Assembly: GCA_028551475.1 (NCBI GenBank)
Contig: CM052358.1
Coordinates: 28,360,853 to 28,424,852 of the forward strand
Length of the DNA stretch: 64,000 nt
DNA from: Casuarina equisetifolia
Taxonomy: Eukaryota; Streptophyta; Magnoliopsida; Fagales; Casuarinaceae
Direction: 5' to 3'
In this document: positions 10,568 to 23,813 of the stretch, in pieces
Position numbering within the stretch: position 1 is the stretch's first letter
How the letters are laid out: each line of letters starts with the position of its first letter
Notes under the pieces: model-generated
Told to the model about the DNA's origin: nothing
Databases searched by the model: none
What the model saw: only the letters and a program-made list of their open reading frames with translations
Made by a program: the position numbers and the translations under genes

Positions 10568-13500
10568 CACACCAAACTTAGAAACACCTCAAGACCCACT
10601 TCCTCACCAAACACCCATCACCAAAAGCGAAATTATGTCACCCTTTCAGAGAGAAGAACAAGAACCAAACAAGAAAAACACCCTGTTTTAAAAAACGAGT
10701 TTTTCTGAAAAAGAGAAATATTGTAGGTGGGATTATGTGTGGGTGCAATCGTTGATGAAAGCAAGAAAGAGTGTTAGAGAATTCTTGATGGTAATGATGG
10801 TGTGAGTGTTGATGTGGGGCTTGGTTCTTGGCTATGGCGAAACTGGGCCCACCGAGTGAGGGGATTTTGTACTGACTCAAAATGTTGCCTGTATGTGCTT
10901 TCCTCTTAGTGCGCATATAAGGTGCATCCAAATCCCCACCAATCTCTCTCCATCACTCTCCAACATACTCTCCACCTTTTCCTTCCCCTCCGCCAATGTT
11001 TATTCATTTCTTTTCCTTCCACTTTTCTCCTCACGCATCCATACCGAGTAATCCCCAATTGCAGGAAACTTCCAACGTCTTTACCTACCGTACTTCTTAT
11101 TTAAAATTCAGTTTTTTATTATGTCAGCACCCCCTTAGTGGGTATTTGTGTGTACAGAGCCATATCTGGAACGATGTAGTGGATGATCATATAACTATCC
11201 ACTGAGTATTTACAAAACTATAATGCCCACATACTTAGCAAAACAAACATGTACATGTTCATTCATATACTTCCACGGTTGATAGCAAGTTCTTTTCCTT
11301 TTGGAGTAGTTTCCATGTTAAAGTGCTTCACTTTCTGCAATTTTGAACAAGTTTTAACGCAGATTGATCTGAAAAAGATGATAAAACAAGATGAATGCAG
11401 TTGAAGATTTTACTTTAACAACAGTTTCCGTGGCCTACAGGCTATCATGGGGAAGAAATTGTCAACTTAGAGAGTAGTGCTTAATTCTAAATTGTCGCGC
11501 AGTGAGTGCTGCCCTTGAGTACGGTGATTATATGGTGAACCATCATACCGACATTTGATGGTGTCCTCGTCTGGACATATTCTGAAGCAGGAATTATGGG
11601 AATGTCTTATGATTTCAACTTTTACCATTTGTTCATTTCCCTGTGTCTGTTCCTCTACGACTTTAGCATCCCTCTTCACCAAATGTATTGCAGAAGAGAA
11701 TGAAGGAAAAACAAGCATCTGCATAACTATCTCCCATGCTTGGATTGATGGAAAGGAGATGATGTTGCTGCTAAACTTGAAGGTTAAGTAAACCGGCAAT
11801 CTTTGAATGCAGTGGGAAATGCTTAGCACTAAGTAGCCTAGTCAACATCTTAATGACAAACCAGTGGTCTTCAGTGGGTCGTGATTTGCGTCAAAAATGG
11901 AAAGATTGAGACACAGAATCCGGATCCAGGCACTAGCTTTTTGACATATTATAACAATACTTTTCGGTTCCAGGCTATTCTTTTGATCTAAACAGGGCCG
12001 GTGCAGGGACGATATCAATCCACATGTCAGTAACTCATGTGGCTCATATATAACAACCTTTGACGCTTAAAAACTATGCAACCATGGTCAAGGTCCTAAT
12101 CATTTTCTAACCCGGTGCTTGAAAAATCAGTCTCCAGCGGTGCCTGCAAGCTAGACTGCAAACAGCCCACTTGCTACTTGTCCACCGGTAATTTGCAGTC
12201 TGCTTTGGATCCAGGTCGGCAGATACTTTTCAATGACACTCGTTTTTATCATGTCTCTTGAAGGAGATAAGATAATTATCCACTTCTTTTCCTCTTTTGT
12301 TATGTTTTTGATAACTAGAATTCATAACTGAGTCTCAGAAGGTTAATTTGTGTCCATGTAGGATGGTTTTATAGTACTTTATATGATTTGAAATTTTTCA
12401 CACTAAAACTCCAAACAAAAACACCTTTTGTTTTTATTGAAATAAAAACTATATTTTCCAAACTCCCTTTAAATATAAATAATTCTTTTACTAATTGTTA
12501 AGGCCAACCTGCTTAATGGTTTAAACTATGGTATAATAAACCATTCCAAAGTGAATTGAACTTCAAACTCAGAATGTTTGCTCTGCAAGATTTTTTACAT
12601 GAGCTCTCTTTATCATCCCAACCTCATCTCAAGGGAATCTATGACAATATCTACCACTAAACAACTTCTGGACAAGTATTGCTTATTTTCTTGTAAGTCG
12701 CGGATCGCTTTAGATTTTGAGACAAATTTGGAAACGTAATTGAGAGACCAGCCGGATGCCCCACCTTATGACTTAGCTTGAGATGTCCATGTCCATTCTT
12801 TGAAAGGACATCAGAATAGAAGAAAGGGCGAACCCTTACTAGGAGGGGAATATTTTAGGGATGAAAGGTGGGTCCAAACTCACACGTCGTCTCCCCTTCT
12901 TGCTTTGTTTTCTGCAGATTGACAAGGACGGGAGACCACCATTGTTTCTTGGAACCCACCTTTCTCTCTCCATCTTTCTATTTCAGACAAACAGACCCAC
13001 ATCCACACTCAATGTTTTCCTGATAATAATTGCTGGTATAATTACCATTAATGCAGATAATTAGAAAATTATATGTACATTGCATATCATGATCTGATAT
13101 AACTGTTACGGACGCTAATGTTGCATTAAATGATGGTAAAAATGGTATGCAATATTGTAAATGCAGAATTCATTATAAAGCGCTTTTCATCAATTCACAG
13201 CCGTGACATCTTACCTGCATCTTATGGCCACCACTGCATAATAAAATGCATCGGGTAGAATTTGGTCCCACCTCAGCAGAAATGACAACTTGCTAGATTT
13301 TTGCGTGCATCATCAGGCTTGAACTTGGGCCCAAATAGTCAATTATCATAATTTTCCATGAGTCGTTAGTTGAATTCCTAAGAGCTAGCCATGCAACTCA
13401 GACTAATTGAGAAGTTTCTTTATGGGATCAGACAAAACAGTCTTCAACATCCTCATTTCCTAGCACCATGGCTTCAGTCATATGCCTTTCTAAGAACCAA

Positions 13501-14440
13501 GCTTGCCTGGAGACAAAAGACTTCAAACGGTCACAATTTTGTGTCTATGTTCTTTTCCCTGAAAAGCCCCAAGACAAGAGGGTGGGGTGCTTCAGAGTTA
13601 GCCCCTGAAACAACCTTATTCTACCTCCTCTAGAAAGCAGATGATACTTCTTTCCACTGATTCACCTCATCATTTTTTTTCTTCTAGCTCATTTCAGTCT
13701 GCAATACGTTGACAACATTCTAAACTGCAGAATAAACAGTATATGACTCGTTTCTGATCGGAAAGTAACAAAATCTTGACAACCGGGATAATTTGTATGT
13801 TCATCCTATTTTCAAGTGTTTTAATGGTAACTGATGCCTGCATAAATTTCAAGCAACTTTGAGGAATGATATGCATGTTAACTCCAATACAAGTTAATGG
13901 TTAACCCTCGTTATATGCTCTTGGCTGCACATATTATTGTGTCAATTAGTGCACTGCGTTTGGAGCTTGAAACTGTTACATTTTTAAATTACAGGGCAAT
14001 TTACTTGAGCACGTAAAAAAGCCCTAGAAGTTAACCAAATAATCCAGCTGTTAAAACGTCCCAACAGAGTTAACTCCTTATGTTGTATGCACTTGAAATT
14101 ACTGCTTGTCAAAGCAAAGCAAAGTAGATGTATACTTTATTTCAATCAAATTATGATACATGAGTACACAATAATAGACTTCTATGAATGAAATCAGATG
14201 CCTATCCACAAAGCAAGTTCATATGTCATTTAGATAGAGAAAGATTAAATGATGTGAAGATTTAACTTCGAGCCGTGTCTCGAAAGTCTTATACCTTGTT
14301 TTGAACTTCCGATTACGCAACGATTCCGTTCAAGTTACGCAATGTGTTAGCTAAGTAATGATTCTCTAGATTGAGCCCAATATTCCTTTTGTTATAATAA
14401 ACAAGTATTTTTTGTGTAGATTTGCAACATTCTTTGTGTA

Positions 14441-14581
14441 TACATATGCTTTGACGTTTGAGGGTTGGCCTTCTTACATAGTTGTAGTTCTGTTTCACCT
14501 AACAAAGTTATAGTGTGTATATATTCCTTGATGTTTGAGTGTTGGCCTTCTTACATTGCTGTGGTTCTGTTGGACCTAAGA
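14441..14581. repeat. Two-copy imperfect tandem repeat, unit about 64 bp
   Basis: Copies at 14441-14504 and 14518-14581 (offset 77) share gttggccttcttacat and gttctgtt-acctaa, with scattered substitutions. It lies in the intergenic region about 1 kb before the subtilase. Confidence 0.75.
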
Positions 14582-15332
14582 TAGGTACAGACTATCACAT
14601 AAGTATAATCCATAAAATAATCAAGGATAACAGAAAAAATAATGGTTGTGCAGTGAACTCCTTGATCACCCTACTCACAGACGCAGTCGTACCTTAGGGC
14701 AACACTAGGAAACCTCTGCTTACTAGATGTGATTATGCTAGTTACGAAATATCAACCTAACAGATGTATCCCATAACTAATGAGTATATCTTATATAAAT
14801 TAATGCTAACCAGGCCAAAGTAGCAATCTTCCCTTTACAAATTTCCATAGCTTAGAGGAACATTAGCACCAAAAACTCGGCTTTGCAGGCTCTCGAAGAG
14901 AGCCACAGAATAGTTTCATTTGGTAACTTTGGTAAATGCCTTACAACACAGCATGTAATTAGCATTCAAGAGTAAGAATGCTGGCGCAGGCTAATAGGTT
15001 TAATTTTTAGTTTCAAGGTTCTTTAATCGCATTTTATGCAGGCGCTGTGGTATGAGACTCGAGCAGCTGGCAAGGCAGTGCAGGTTTTTTAACCTTGTTT
15101 AGGAGAAAAAGGGAGCCGATCAAAGATGTCGTTATCTCAGTCTTTGATTTTCATGTGTATCTTAGTCAAATAACATTGTTTCTACGGGAAAGAAACCTGA
15201 AAGATCTATAGAGGTTAATGCATTCTCTCAGTAGCACTCTTGGTGACAGTGATGTAACTTAATGAAAGTAGCCGTAAATGTACCTCGGGTACAATCTTAC
15301 TGTATAGTTCAAAATACAAGAAAAGGTGCGAA

Positions 15333-15335
<3 letters not shown>

Positions 15336-15364
<29 letters not shown>
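15336..15364. repeat. GA dinucleotide microsatellite upstream of the subtilase
   Basis: An uninterrupted run of about fourteen GA units ends roughly 200 bp before the subtilase start codon, in probable promoter or 5' UTR. GA tracts in plant promoters can bind BBR/BPC-type GAGA-binding proteins. That role is inferred from family knowledge only. Confidence 0.85.
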
Positions 15365-15367
<3 letters not shown>

Positions 15368-15561
15368 AAGGGGGTGAATTATCCATCTTTGTCATCATGG
15401 AGTGCTCAAGAAGGTATATCAGTGGCCTTGCAGCTTGGAAGCCTTCAAATACACGCACTTTAACCATCCCTTTTGTTCGTCATCCTCTTTGAAATGATAG
15501 TCAGCCCTTACAACACCGCTATTTAATGCCATCCAACCATATGGTTCTTCCATGAGAGACA

Positions 15562-18500
15562 ATGGCTGCTTGTCTTCACCGTTTTTGGGGCCTCTTTTTC
15601 TCACTTTCACTTTATTTTACTCACTCAACACCCACGCCCCATGTAACTTTATTCTCTAAAAGCACTTCAGCATTAATTTTGTCCCTTTTCTAATAATTAT
15701 CTCATCTGATCTTTACTTATTGCCGTTTGTACCCAGGTTTACATAGTTTACTTAGGGCACATCAAGTTTCATGATCCTGCTCTCACCTCGAAACATCATC
15801 ACCAACTGTTATCTAATGTCTTTGCAAGGTTTTTGCTAGTATATTCCAAATGGTCCTATTTAATGTTCTTTAGGTTTTGTCAAGCACCAAATTATTCAGC
15901 AATTATCACTAAATCGACTCTCAGTTTTTACTTTGTATATGTTATACTTCAGTGGAGAAGAAGCTCAACGATCCATGCTCTACAGCTACAAGCATAGCTT
16001 CTCTGGGTTTTCAGCAAAGCTCAATTCGACCCAAGCTGATGCTTTGGCCAGTTATTAGCTAACCCTTTTATCTTACTGAATAAGAACCTTAAGTTAGTTT
16101 CATCATTGAACAGTATTAACCTAAGTAGAGGTATTGCAGAGATGGAAGGAGTGGTATCAGTGTTCAGGAGCAAGAACCTGCGACTGCACACAACAAGAAG
16201 TTGGGATTTCATGGGCCTCACTTTGGACAACAGTGAAGTAAATTCAGTGCAGCTAGCCTTAGGTGACAGCACCATTGTTGGGATCTTGGACTCAGGTTTT
16301 CTTACTAACACCTCATTTGTTCTATGTATCTTTTCCTGCATATGATCTTCAAGTTAACCTCACTAAGTTTCACTAGAAGTTCATCAAGTCTTTTAAAGTT
16401 GCTAATCCTGACTTCAAATGGCCAAACTTGGTGCAACTACTGTCTGATTGATGAACGGGTGCTTGTTTTGTGATAAGGTATATGGCCAGAATCCAAGAGT
16501 TTCCAGGAAGAGCCAGGCATGAAGCCCATTCCATCAACCTGGAACGGAGTGTGTGTAAGAGGTAAAACGTTTGAGCCAGAAACAGCATGCAACCGGAAGC
16601 TAATCGGTGCTCGTTACTATGTTCAAGGGTTTGAAGCAGAAAACGGGCCATTGAATGCCAGCCCTGAATGTCGATCACCTCGAGACTATAACGGCCACGG
16701 GACGCACACAGCGTCGACGGCGGTAGGATCGGTGGTGAAAGATGCAAGTTTCTTCGGTTTGGGGAGGGGCACGGCGAGGGGTGGAGCACCTAGAGCCCGA
16801 CTTGCAGTGTACAAAGTATGTTGGAACAAGGATTTCGATGCGCTGTGCAACGAAGCAGATATAATGGCGGGTTTCGAGGATGCTTTGTTTGATGGAGTTC
16901 ACATAATCTCCGCCTCATTTGGTGGTGCGCCGCCCTTGGATCCGTTCTTCCGTTCAACTGAAGGAATAGGTTCGTTTCATGCAATGCAGATGGGTGTTAC
17001 TGTGGTGTTCTCGGCAGGTAATTCAGGGCCTGACCCTTCTGTCATCGGCAATGTTCAGCCATGGTCCATTGCCGTCGCCGCCTCATCTGTTGACCGCACG
17101 TTTCCGACCGAGATACTCGTGAATAATAGTCTTTCCATTATGGTAATCCAGATTCTGCTGAAGTCTATGCATGGTAGCGTTTAATCACTTACTTTGTTTA
17201 CATAACAATTGACAAATAATTGGAAATACTCGCAAGTTTGTTGACAAGTATCTAGATCTCTACGTTCTAGATTTAACACCTAGGATGTATGAATTATTAA
17301 AAAAAAAATGATATCAATGGGTAATCTTCTTATAATGATGCTAAATGATGGAGGAGTAATTCCTGATATATCTAGAAAACCTTTCTAATTCTCTTATTAA
17401 GTTTTCTCATGACCTTTCTCTTTTAATTTAACATATTTTAAAAGAATAGCCAACATGATATTGTAGTTAGTTTATATCTTTGCATATAATCAACATTATA
17501 ACACATGATGTACTTACGGCATATGCTTCTATGGTCCCAAGATCCCATGTTTTAGATTGCAGTGTTTACTTTAACATATGAAAATGCAATGATAAGGGAA
17601 TACAAATTTGGAAAGTTAGGGTTTGTGATTACCTTTTGACTTGGCAGATAAAGTTATCAATAGTTTTCTATCCAATCTTTAGCATGAGAATATTTTCTCA
17701 CATAAAGCTTAGAATCTATGCCGGTAGTTTATCTAATTTAGATCGATTCCTTTTTGTACAGGCGGAAAGCTTATTTAGCAATGAGTTCCAGGGAAAATTG
17801 GCAAGCCCAATCTCATACTTTGAATCAGAGTGACCACTCTCTCTCCCTCCCTCTTCTCTCTCTCTCTATTTTTCCTTAATTTAGCATGAGACTTAGGATG
17901 AGAAGTATCTAAATCTAGAAACTAACTCATAAGTTGAGTAGTTTATTTATTTATTTAAACATTACTTTAGTATTTAATTTTTTTTAATATGAGACTTTCA
18001 TCTCCAATACTCCCTTACACACCAAACATATATTAAAAGCTTAAGCTTAAATAGGAGTTGACAATAGATGAATCTAGGTTCTCATACAATATTAGAACTA
18101 AACTCAAAATCTAATTCAAAAGTTAACTTATAAGTGGAAAGGTTTTTTATTTTATTTTATTTTATTTTATTTAAACACTGTCCAAAATTTGTATCTTTTT
18201 AACAAGAGATTTTTGTCTTCAATACTTAAATATTATTAGAATATAATAGCTCATTTCAAAATCTTAAAGTATTATATAAAAAATTTCATTATTTATAAGA
18301 TTAGAGGCCTATCCTCTCACTTTTAATGTAAAACAATATCATCTTTAACAAATATGATTACATCATTATTGTAAACATTGTGTCTTTCGTGTTTGACGTT
18401 GTTATTTTTTGTTACACTCCTAGGATGTGCATGGTGGGGAATCGGAACAAAAGATCAGCTAAAGGTAAGGTTGTTGTATTATGCTTCCCCTTCGACGGAC

Positions 18501-21500
18501 AAGTATCACTTGGAGAAGCAGTAGAAGCAGCGACGAACGCCAGTGCCTCGGGCTTGATCTTCGCAGAACCTATGACTAGGCAGGTTGCTACCGTTGATCT
18601 CCTCCCCGTATTCCACGTCAACTTTGAGCAAGCGACAAAGCTTAGGGACTATCTTACCCAGTCTTACTTGTAAGTGGATATGCTTAAGGAAGCAATTTGG
18701 CATTTACTAATAATTTGGGTCATGCATATGATTGTTGAAAATGTAGTTTTAAAAATTAATTAAAAAAAGGAAATAAACTTGATAATATAATATCAATGTT
18801 TAAGTTTACAACTTTGCTTGTGAATAAAAATTCATATGAGACGTATTTTCGTAAATTTGAAATGTGTTAAAAATGATGTGTCTCACATTATTTAGATCTC
18901 CTTATGTTATGTTTTTTAAATGAAATATCTACCTCCTCTTACAAAGTAATTTTGAATAATTAGAGTTTTAACTTGATTAATTACTTAAAACCTTAAGTGT
19001 ATATTCTTTGCTTCTTTGTTTCTCATTCTTTAATAAACATGAGGAACTAATGTTAAAGAACAAGAGTGGTCTAAGTTGGCAGGAATTTCAGACAAGTAAC
19101 ATGCATGTTTGGATTGTGTGAAGTCTCCCTATACTGCAGATAAAACCGGCAAAAACCACAGTGGGAAACTCACCAGCACCTGTAGTTGCAGACTTCTCTT
19201 CTAGAGGGCCAAGCTCAATTACACCTGATTTTCTCAAGGTATCTCGTGACTATTAGAATAGCAAAATGCATTTCATTTTGTTATATTTTTGTTTATATGA
19301 TAACTGGATCCACTAACTTTTAAATTAACTTGAATGTTGAATATTAAACCTGTTAACATAATATTAAAATCACGATCTTCTGTAATATTATTATGGGTTT
19401 CATTGATTTAAGTTTATATATTATTTATATAATATGATATTATGATAATTCAATAATTTGATCATCATATTGATGAACATATTAAGATGTGAACAATGAG
19501 TTCAATCAATTCTTAAGTCGACTTTAGTTGAATAATAAGTCTCTTAACACATTTCCATCAATAACATACCATATGTTTCAACTTCTAATGCAATGTTAAA
19601 ATACAAGAAGAAGCAAATGAATTTGAAGTTCCGTCAAAGATCATAAAGGTCTTTTCGGATTCATAATAACTTGGTTCTTCCTTTCTGTTAATAGCCGGAC
19701 GTGACTGCTCCCGGAGTAAATATACTAGCAGCATGGCCGGCTGAAACCCCACCAGCTCCCATTGAAGGCGACAAACGTTCAGTGGACTGGAATTTGCTGA
19801 CGGGAACATCGATGTCGTGCCCTCATGTGACGGGGATTGTGGCCCTTATCAAATCGGTGCATCCTAGGTGGTCGCCGGCCGAAATTAGATCTGCTCTCGT
19901 GACGACAGGCAAGAAGAAACTGACTTCAGCCACAGAAAGCCTTTTGCACCTTCCACATTAGAATTATTAAGAAAGCTCAATACCTTTTTAAAATTGACTT
20001 TGAAAGAAAATATATATTTTTAGTAAGATTTAGATTATATGAAATACTTGTTACAACACACTCAATTTTGAACCTAAGATCAAGACATTTAGATAACACT
20101 TATTCTTAATTAAGCCAAGCGCTCATGGACAACTATAAGTTTCATTATGAAGATAGTATATCTCGTTTTGTATGCAGAAAGTGTTACATTCTAAACTTAT
20201 AGTATAATATATGTTTTAAAAAAATCATTATCTTCCTAAAACCAACTTATATGGAAATGGCATGTCTTTCACAACAAAGATAATTTTTTTTATAAGAATT
20301 AGATAATGTGAGTCACTTTTTACACTATTCTTAACAAAAATGTCATGTTTAGTCATGCTACGTAATATGCCTTTGACCTAAAGGAATACTAAAACATGAA
20401 GTAAATTGTCATTATGCTTTTAGTTAAAAGTTGACATGTTAGGCAACATTGACGCTTCACCCAACATATGGAACAAAAAGATTAAAAGAGCCCAAAACTA
20501 TGAGCCACTTTACTCTTTAGGAAAAGCATTATTTCCGAATGCTTACTCATAACAAGCTGAAGGGTAAATGTACCAACCCTAATATTTTTCTTCTAATCAT
20601 TTGATTGAGCTTTATGAGAACTTATGAGGCTGCCGCAAGCTCACCTTCTTCGGTAGTATCATCATGAATCTACCAAACGTAAACTGATTGTTAAGAGACA
20701 AATGCAAATCTTGTAATAAACCAACACACAAGTATAAGGATGGCTGAAATCTTTTTTTTTTTTTTTTCTTAAGACACGCACTCAAATATATTTTCCTCTT
20801 GGTTCTAAGTAGTATTTGCTCTTAACTAAGCTACTTGCTTATCAAATGCATTTATAAAATAGTATTATATGATAGTATTGTTTTGTTTTTGAGATTGTAA
20901 CACACTTTTTTTAATAAAGGGGGACGGTACCCAATGTAATTATAAGAGTTGAAAACCATTCTCAATTTTTTTCAGAATAATTTAGGTATTTTTAAACTGA
21001 CCCGTACATGCAAAAAGGAGGTTCTGGTCTTACTTGTCTTTTCGCTCCTTATGACAGCTTACACGAAGGACTCAACCTCCGACAGTATTCTAGCCGGAGG
21101 ATCAATGGAAGTTGCAGGGCCCTTTGACTTCGGCGCCGGCCAAGTTAATCCCTTACGAGCACTAGATCCGGGGCTAGTTTACGACACGAAAGTCAGAGAT
21201 TATATTCTCATCCTCTGCAATCTCGGCTACAGCCATGAAAACATAACGACAATAGTTGGTCCCTGTCCTTGGTTGGACACAAGGTGCCCACGAGTACGCC
21301 CAAGAAACTCGGACATAAACTATCCATCAATCACGGTTTCGAATCTGGAATCACCGATGACGATCAAGAGGACAGTTCGTAATGTCGGCCATAACAAGAA
21401 CGCCATTTACTTTTCCACCATTGTTAAGCCTCCGGGAGTGGAGGTATCCGTTTGGCCTAGGATTTTGTGTTTCTCGTGGTTTAAGGAAGAAAACTCGTAC

Positions 21501-21644
21501 TATGTGACTCTTAAACCGAAGAAGAGGTCTCAGGGGAGATATGATTTTGGAGAGATAGTATGGTCGGATGGTTTCCATCATGTTCGGAGTCCGTTGGTTG
21601 TGTTTGTGAACAATACTGGTGACTTTTGGGATTCTTCAAAATAA
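15562..21644 (+). CDS. Subtilisin-like serine protease (subtilase, SBT3-type)
   Basis: Secreted serine endopeptidase, 773 residues. Ten exons join in frame: 15562-15642, 15737-15828, 15953-16050, 16140-16295, 16478-17142, 17762-17829, 18424-18669, 19124-19238, 19695-19908, 21058-21644. Exon 1 supplies a signal peptide ([19 protein letters not shown]). The I9 propeptide runs from about 28 ([14 protein letters not shown]) to a predicted cleavage before TTRSWDFMG (108). The S8 domain has the full triad, Asp141 (IVGILDSG), His216 (NGHGTHT) and Ser546 (GTSMSCPH), plus oxyanion Asn324 (SAGNSG). A protease-associated region (about 380-465) and a C-terminal fibronectin-like domain (about 665-760) follow. 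The last intron uses a GC donor (acag then gcaaga at 19909). The exon 8 acceptor at 19124 is weak but restores frame; the nearer cag at 19137-19139 would bring in a stop. It resembles Arabidopsis SBT3.18 from memory. Its many introns contrast with most plant subtilases. Confidence 0.9.
17900..18330. repeat. Dispersed AT-rich repeat relic in a subtilase intron
   Basis: The intron contains phrases such as actcataagttgag, atgagactttcatctcc and aatactcccttacacacc. Similar ones recur near 23020-23360 (attcataagttgaaa, aagactgccattttcaacac). They look like diverged copies of one repeat family. A TTTTA run (18144-18175) lies inside. I cannot place it in a named family. Confidence 0.4.
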
Positions 21645-22381
21645 AGCTTTTTCTAATTAAAAGAAAAGCTTGGTATGGAGACAACTGGAGTTTGCTTTTT
21701 TCGGGTATGTAATGAAGGATATATCATGTCCTAAAGAAACATTATTGAGTTTTTATATACTATAATACATGCATGGATTGTGTAACTGGATTGAGGAACA
21801 AGCTTCTGGTTTCATGTTCAGTTGTCTTCCCTTTATGTCTGGAGTCTTTCTATGATAACCTTGCTGAGATTTGATGTGCTTTATGTTATCAATATATAAT
21901 TTTGTTGTGCTCCCTTTCAAACTAGTTTAAAGAATAAAATAGACATTTTAACATGGTATCAAAATTTAGATTTCAAATAATACATTTCTTGTGTAATGGG
22001 TTTTTATAAAAAGTATATATTTTTTATATTCATGGTAAAAAGGCATGTTTAAATCCAATATATGTTTCACAATATAAATATACTAATGCATTGTGACAAA
22101 CTGTACATTTTAGTATGACATGATTGATGACATGTTGACAAGATATTATGCAAAGAAAAAAGACATCTAATGAGACAGAAAATAAGTTAAATTTGACTTT
22201 AAAGCAAATTATGTTGTAATTTCTCCATACAACTTGAAAAATAAATTATAATTATATGTTCATAAGAATCCACTTCGTCCACCAAAAGAATCGGTTTTAA
22301 TCAAAGAAATAGATATTCTAACCACTATACAATTAAGTATGATAGGTGATTGATGACAAGTTGATAAGATGTTTGCCAAAA

Positions 22382-22416
<35 letters not shown>

Positions 22417-23426
22417 TAATAAAAGAAAAAATAAGTAAACGTGACTTTAAAGCAAATTATGTAGTATTTTCCATATATAACTCGTAAGACAAACTATAGT
22501 AATTAATTCATTTTGTATTCATCCCTCATCTTCAAAACTCAAAAATCCAACACTTAAGATAAAGGATACCAAAGGACTGCGAGTAACAGTAATTTGCAGC
22601 AGCATGGTTTGGTTGGGCTCGGCGTCCTTCCTTTTCTCCCTATCACAGTCATTGACGCAGGCTAAGATTAAGATGTTGATAACAACCTGTACATGCATCC
22701 CAAGTTTTGATAAGGAAAGTTGAGCCACAAGCAGAAAATCAAGCTTTTACAGTAGATAAATTGTTGAAATCTTTTTATTAATATAATTTCCCAGTTCACC
22801 AAAAAAAAAAAAAAATTGTTCTTAGTATACTCGCTTCCCATGCTTCTCATATGAAAAAATGTTCTCATGTTTTACAATTCAATTTTAAGAAGAAAAAATA
22901 AGACTTCTAACAATTATCTTTTTCTTAAGCATTACATTAAACTATGACTAAGACTAACAAGAAAATATAGTCCATGATGTGACCTTTTTAAAATAAGTTC
23001 ATAATACAATCTAAATGTTAATTCATAAGTTGAAATAATATTTTTTATATATAAACACTACATAAGGATCATATTTTTCTAATATAAGACTGCCATTTTC
23101 AACACTCTCTTGTATATCAAGCAGATCTTAGATTTAAGGTTGAATGTAATGAAATAAATGTTTCTTACTCATGGAATATGTTTTAAAAACTCAAGGTTAA
23201 ACAAAAGTTTTAGTAAATTAACTTAGGTTTTCATATCATTTTAATAATATATCTATGGTTTAATTTAAAAGTTAACTCAAAAGTTGAAAAAATATTTTTT
23301 ATATGTAAAGGCTACCTAAGATTATATTTTTTAATGTAAGATCTTCTCTACAACATAAATTTTTCCACACAAATCCAAAAGCATCCCATGAATCAAATGC
23401 AGAATCGTGATGGCAGAGCATGATCT
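21645..23426. other. Intergenic region after the subtilase, with a TA microsatellite
   Basis: This holds the probable 3' UTR of the subtilase to about 21900, then AT-rich DNA. A TA run occupies 22385-22414 and an A run lies near 22800. Relics of the dispersed repeat seen in the subtilase intron appear near 23020-23360. No gene was recognised. Confidence 0.6.
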
Positions 23427-23813
23427 TGTTAGGTTTGGAGTAAATTAGTAAGGGTAATTATGTAACTACTATATTTGTATTATGGGTAATTTATAAGGGT
23501 TTTCCAATCTTATTCTATTTAGGTCTCCTAGTCCTATTCTATTTGGGTTTCCTTAGTACTTGTATAAAAGGAAACCTTATGGGGAAACCTAGGTATAAGG
23601 TTGAGAGTGATTGAGAGAAAACAGAGGTTTTTCAGTAAGCACTGTAAGCCCTTCTCATAATAGTAAAGAATTGCTCCTTAGACCGGGGATGTAGGGATTA
23701 TCCCGAACCTCGTAATTTCTATGTATTCTTTACTTGACTAATATTCTCTTTGTGTGTGCAGTGAGATTCTAAGAGATTCCGTGAGTTTAGATTCACGGGT
23801 TTGTTTTCTAACA
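23427..23813 (+). repeat. 5' LTR of the Ty1-copia element
   Basis: Begins TGTTAGGTTTGG and ends TTTTCTAACA, the canonical TG...CA. It contains a TATA-like gtataaaagg near 23565 followed by ctaggtataaggttgaga, consistent with promoter and transcription start. It matches 35760-36145 along its whole length with scattered substitutions. Confidence 0.92.

Larger units (their letters stand above)
10568..15561. other. 5-kb intergenic region between divergent kinase and subtilase genes
   Basis: This region holds the 5' UTR and promoter of the minus-strand kinase at its left end and those of the plus-strand subtilase at its right. I find no exon with credible splice sites. A 120-residue minus-strand frame (11467-11829) and an overlapping 78-residue plus-strand frame (11555-11791) match no family I know, have low coding character, and are left uncalled. 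CT-rich text near 10930-11040 could be transcribed leader sequence. A short tandem repeat and a GA microsatellite are listed separately. Confidence 0.55.

Noticed and set aside
11467..11829. 120-residue minus-strand frame between the kinase and subtilase
   Set aside because: No recognisable motif, signal or splice context, and an equally open plus-strand frame overlaps it. Not enough to call a gene.
16373..16984. Minus-strand frames across the subtilase
   Set aside because: Antisense shadows of exon 5, which carries the conserved subtilase motifs.
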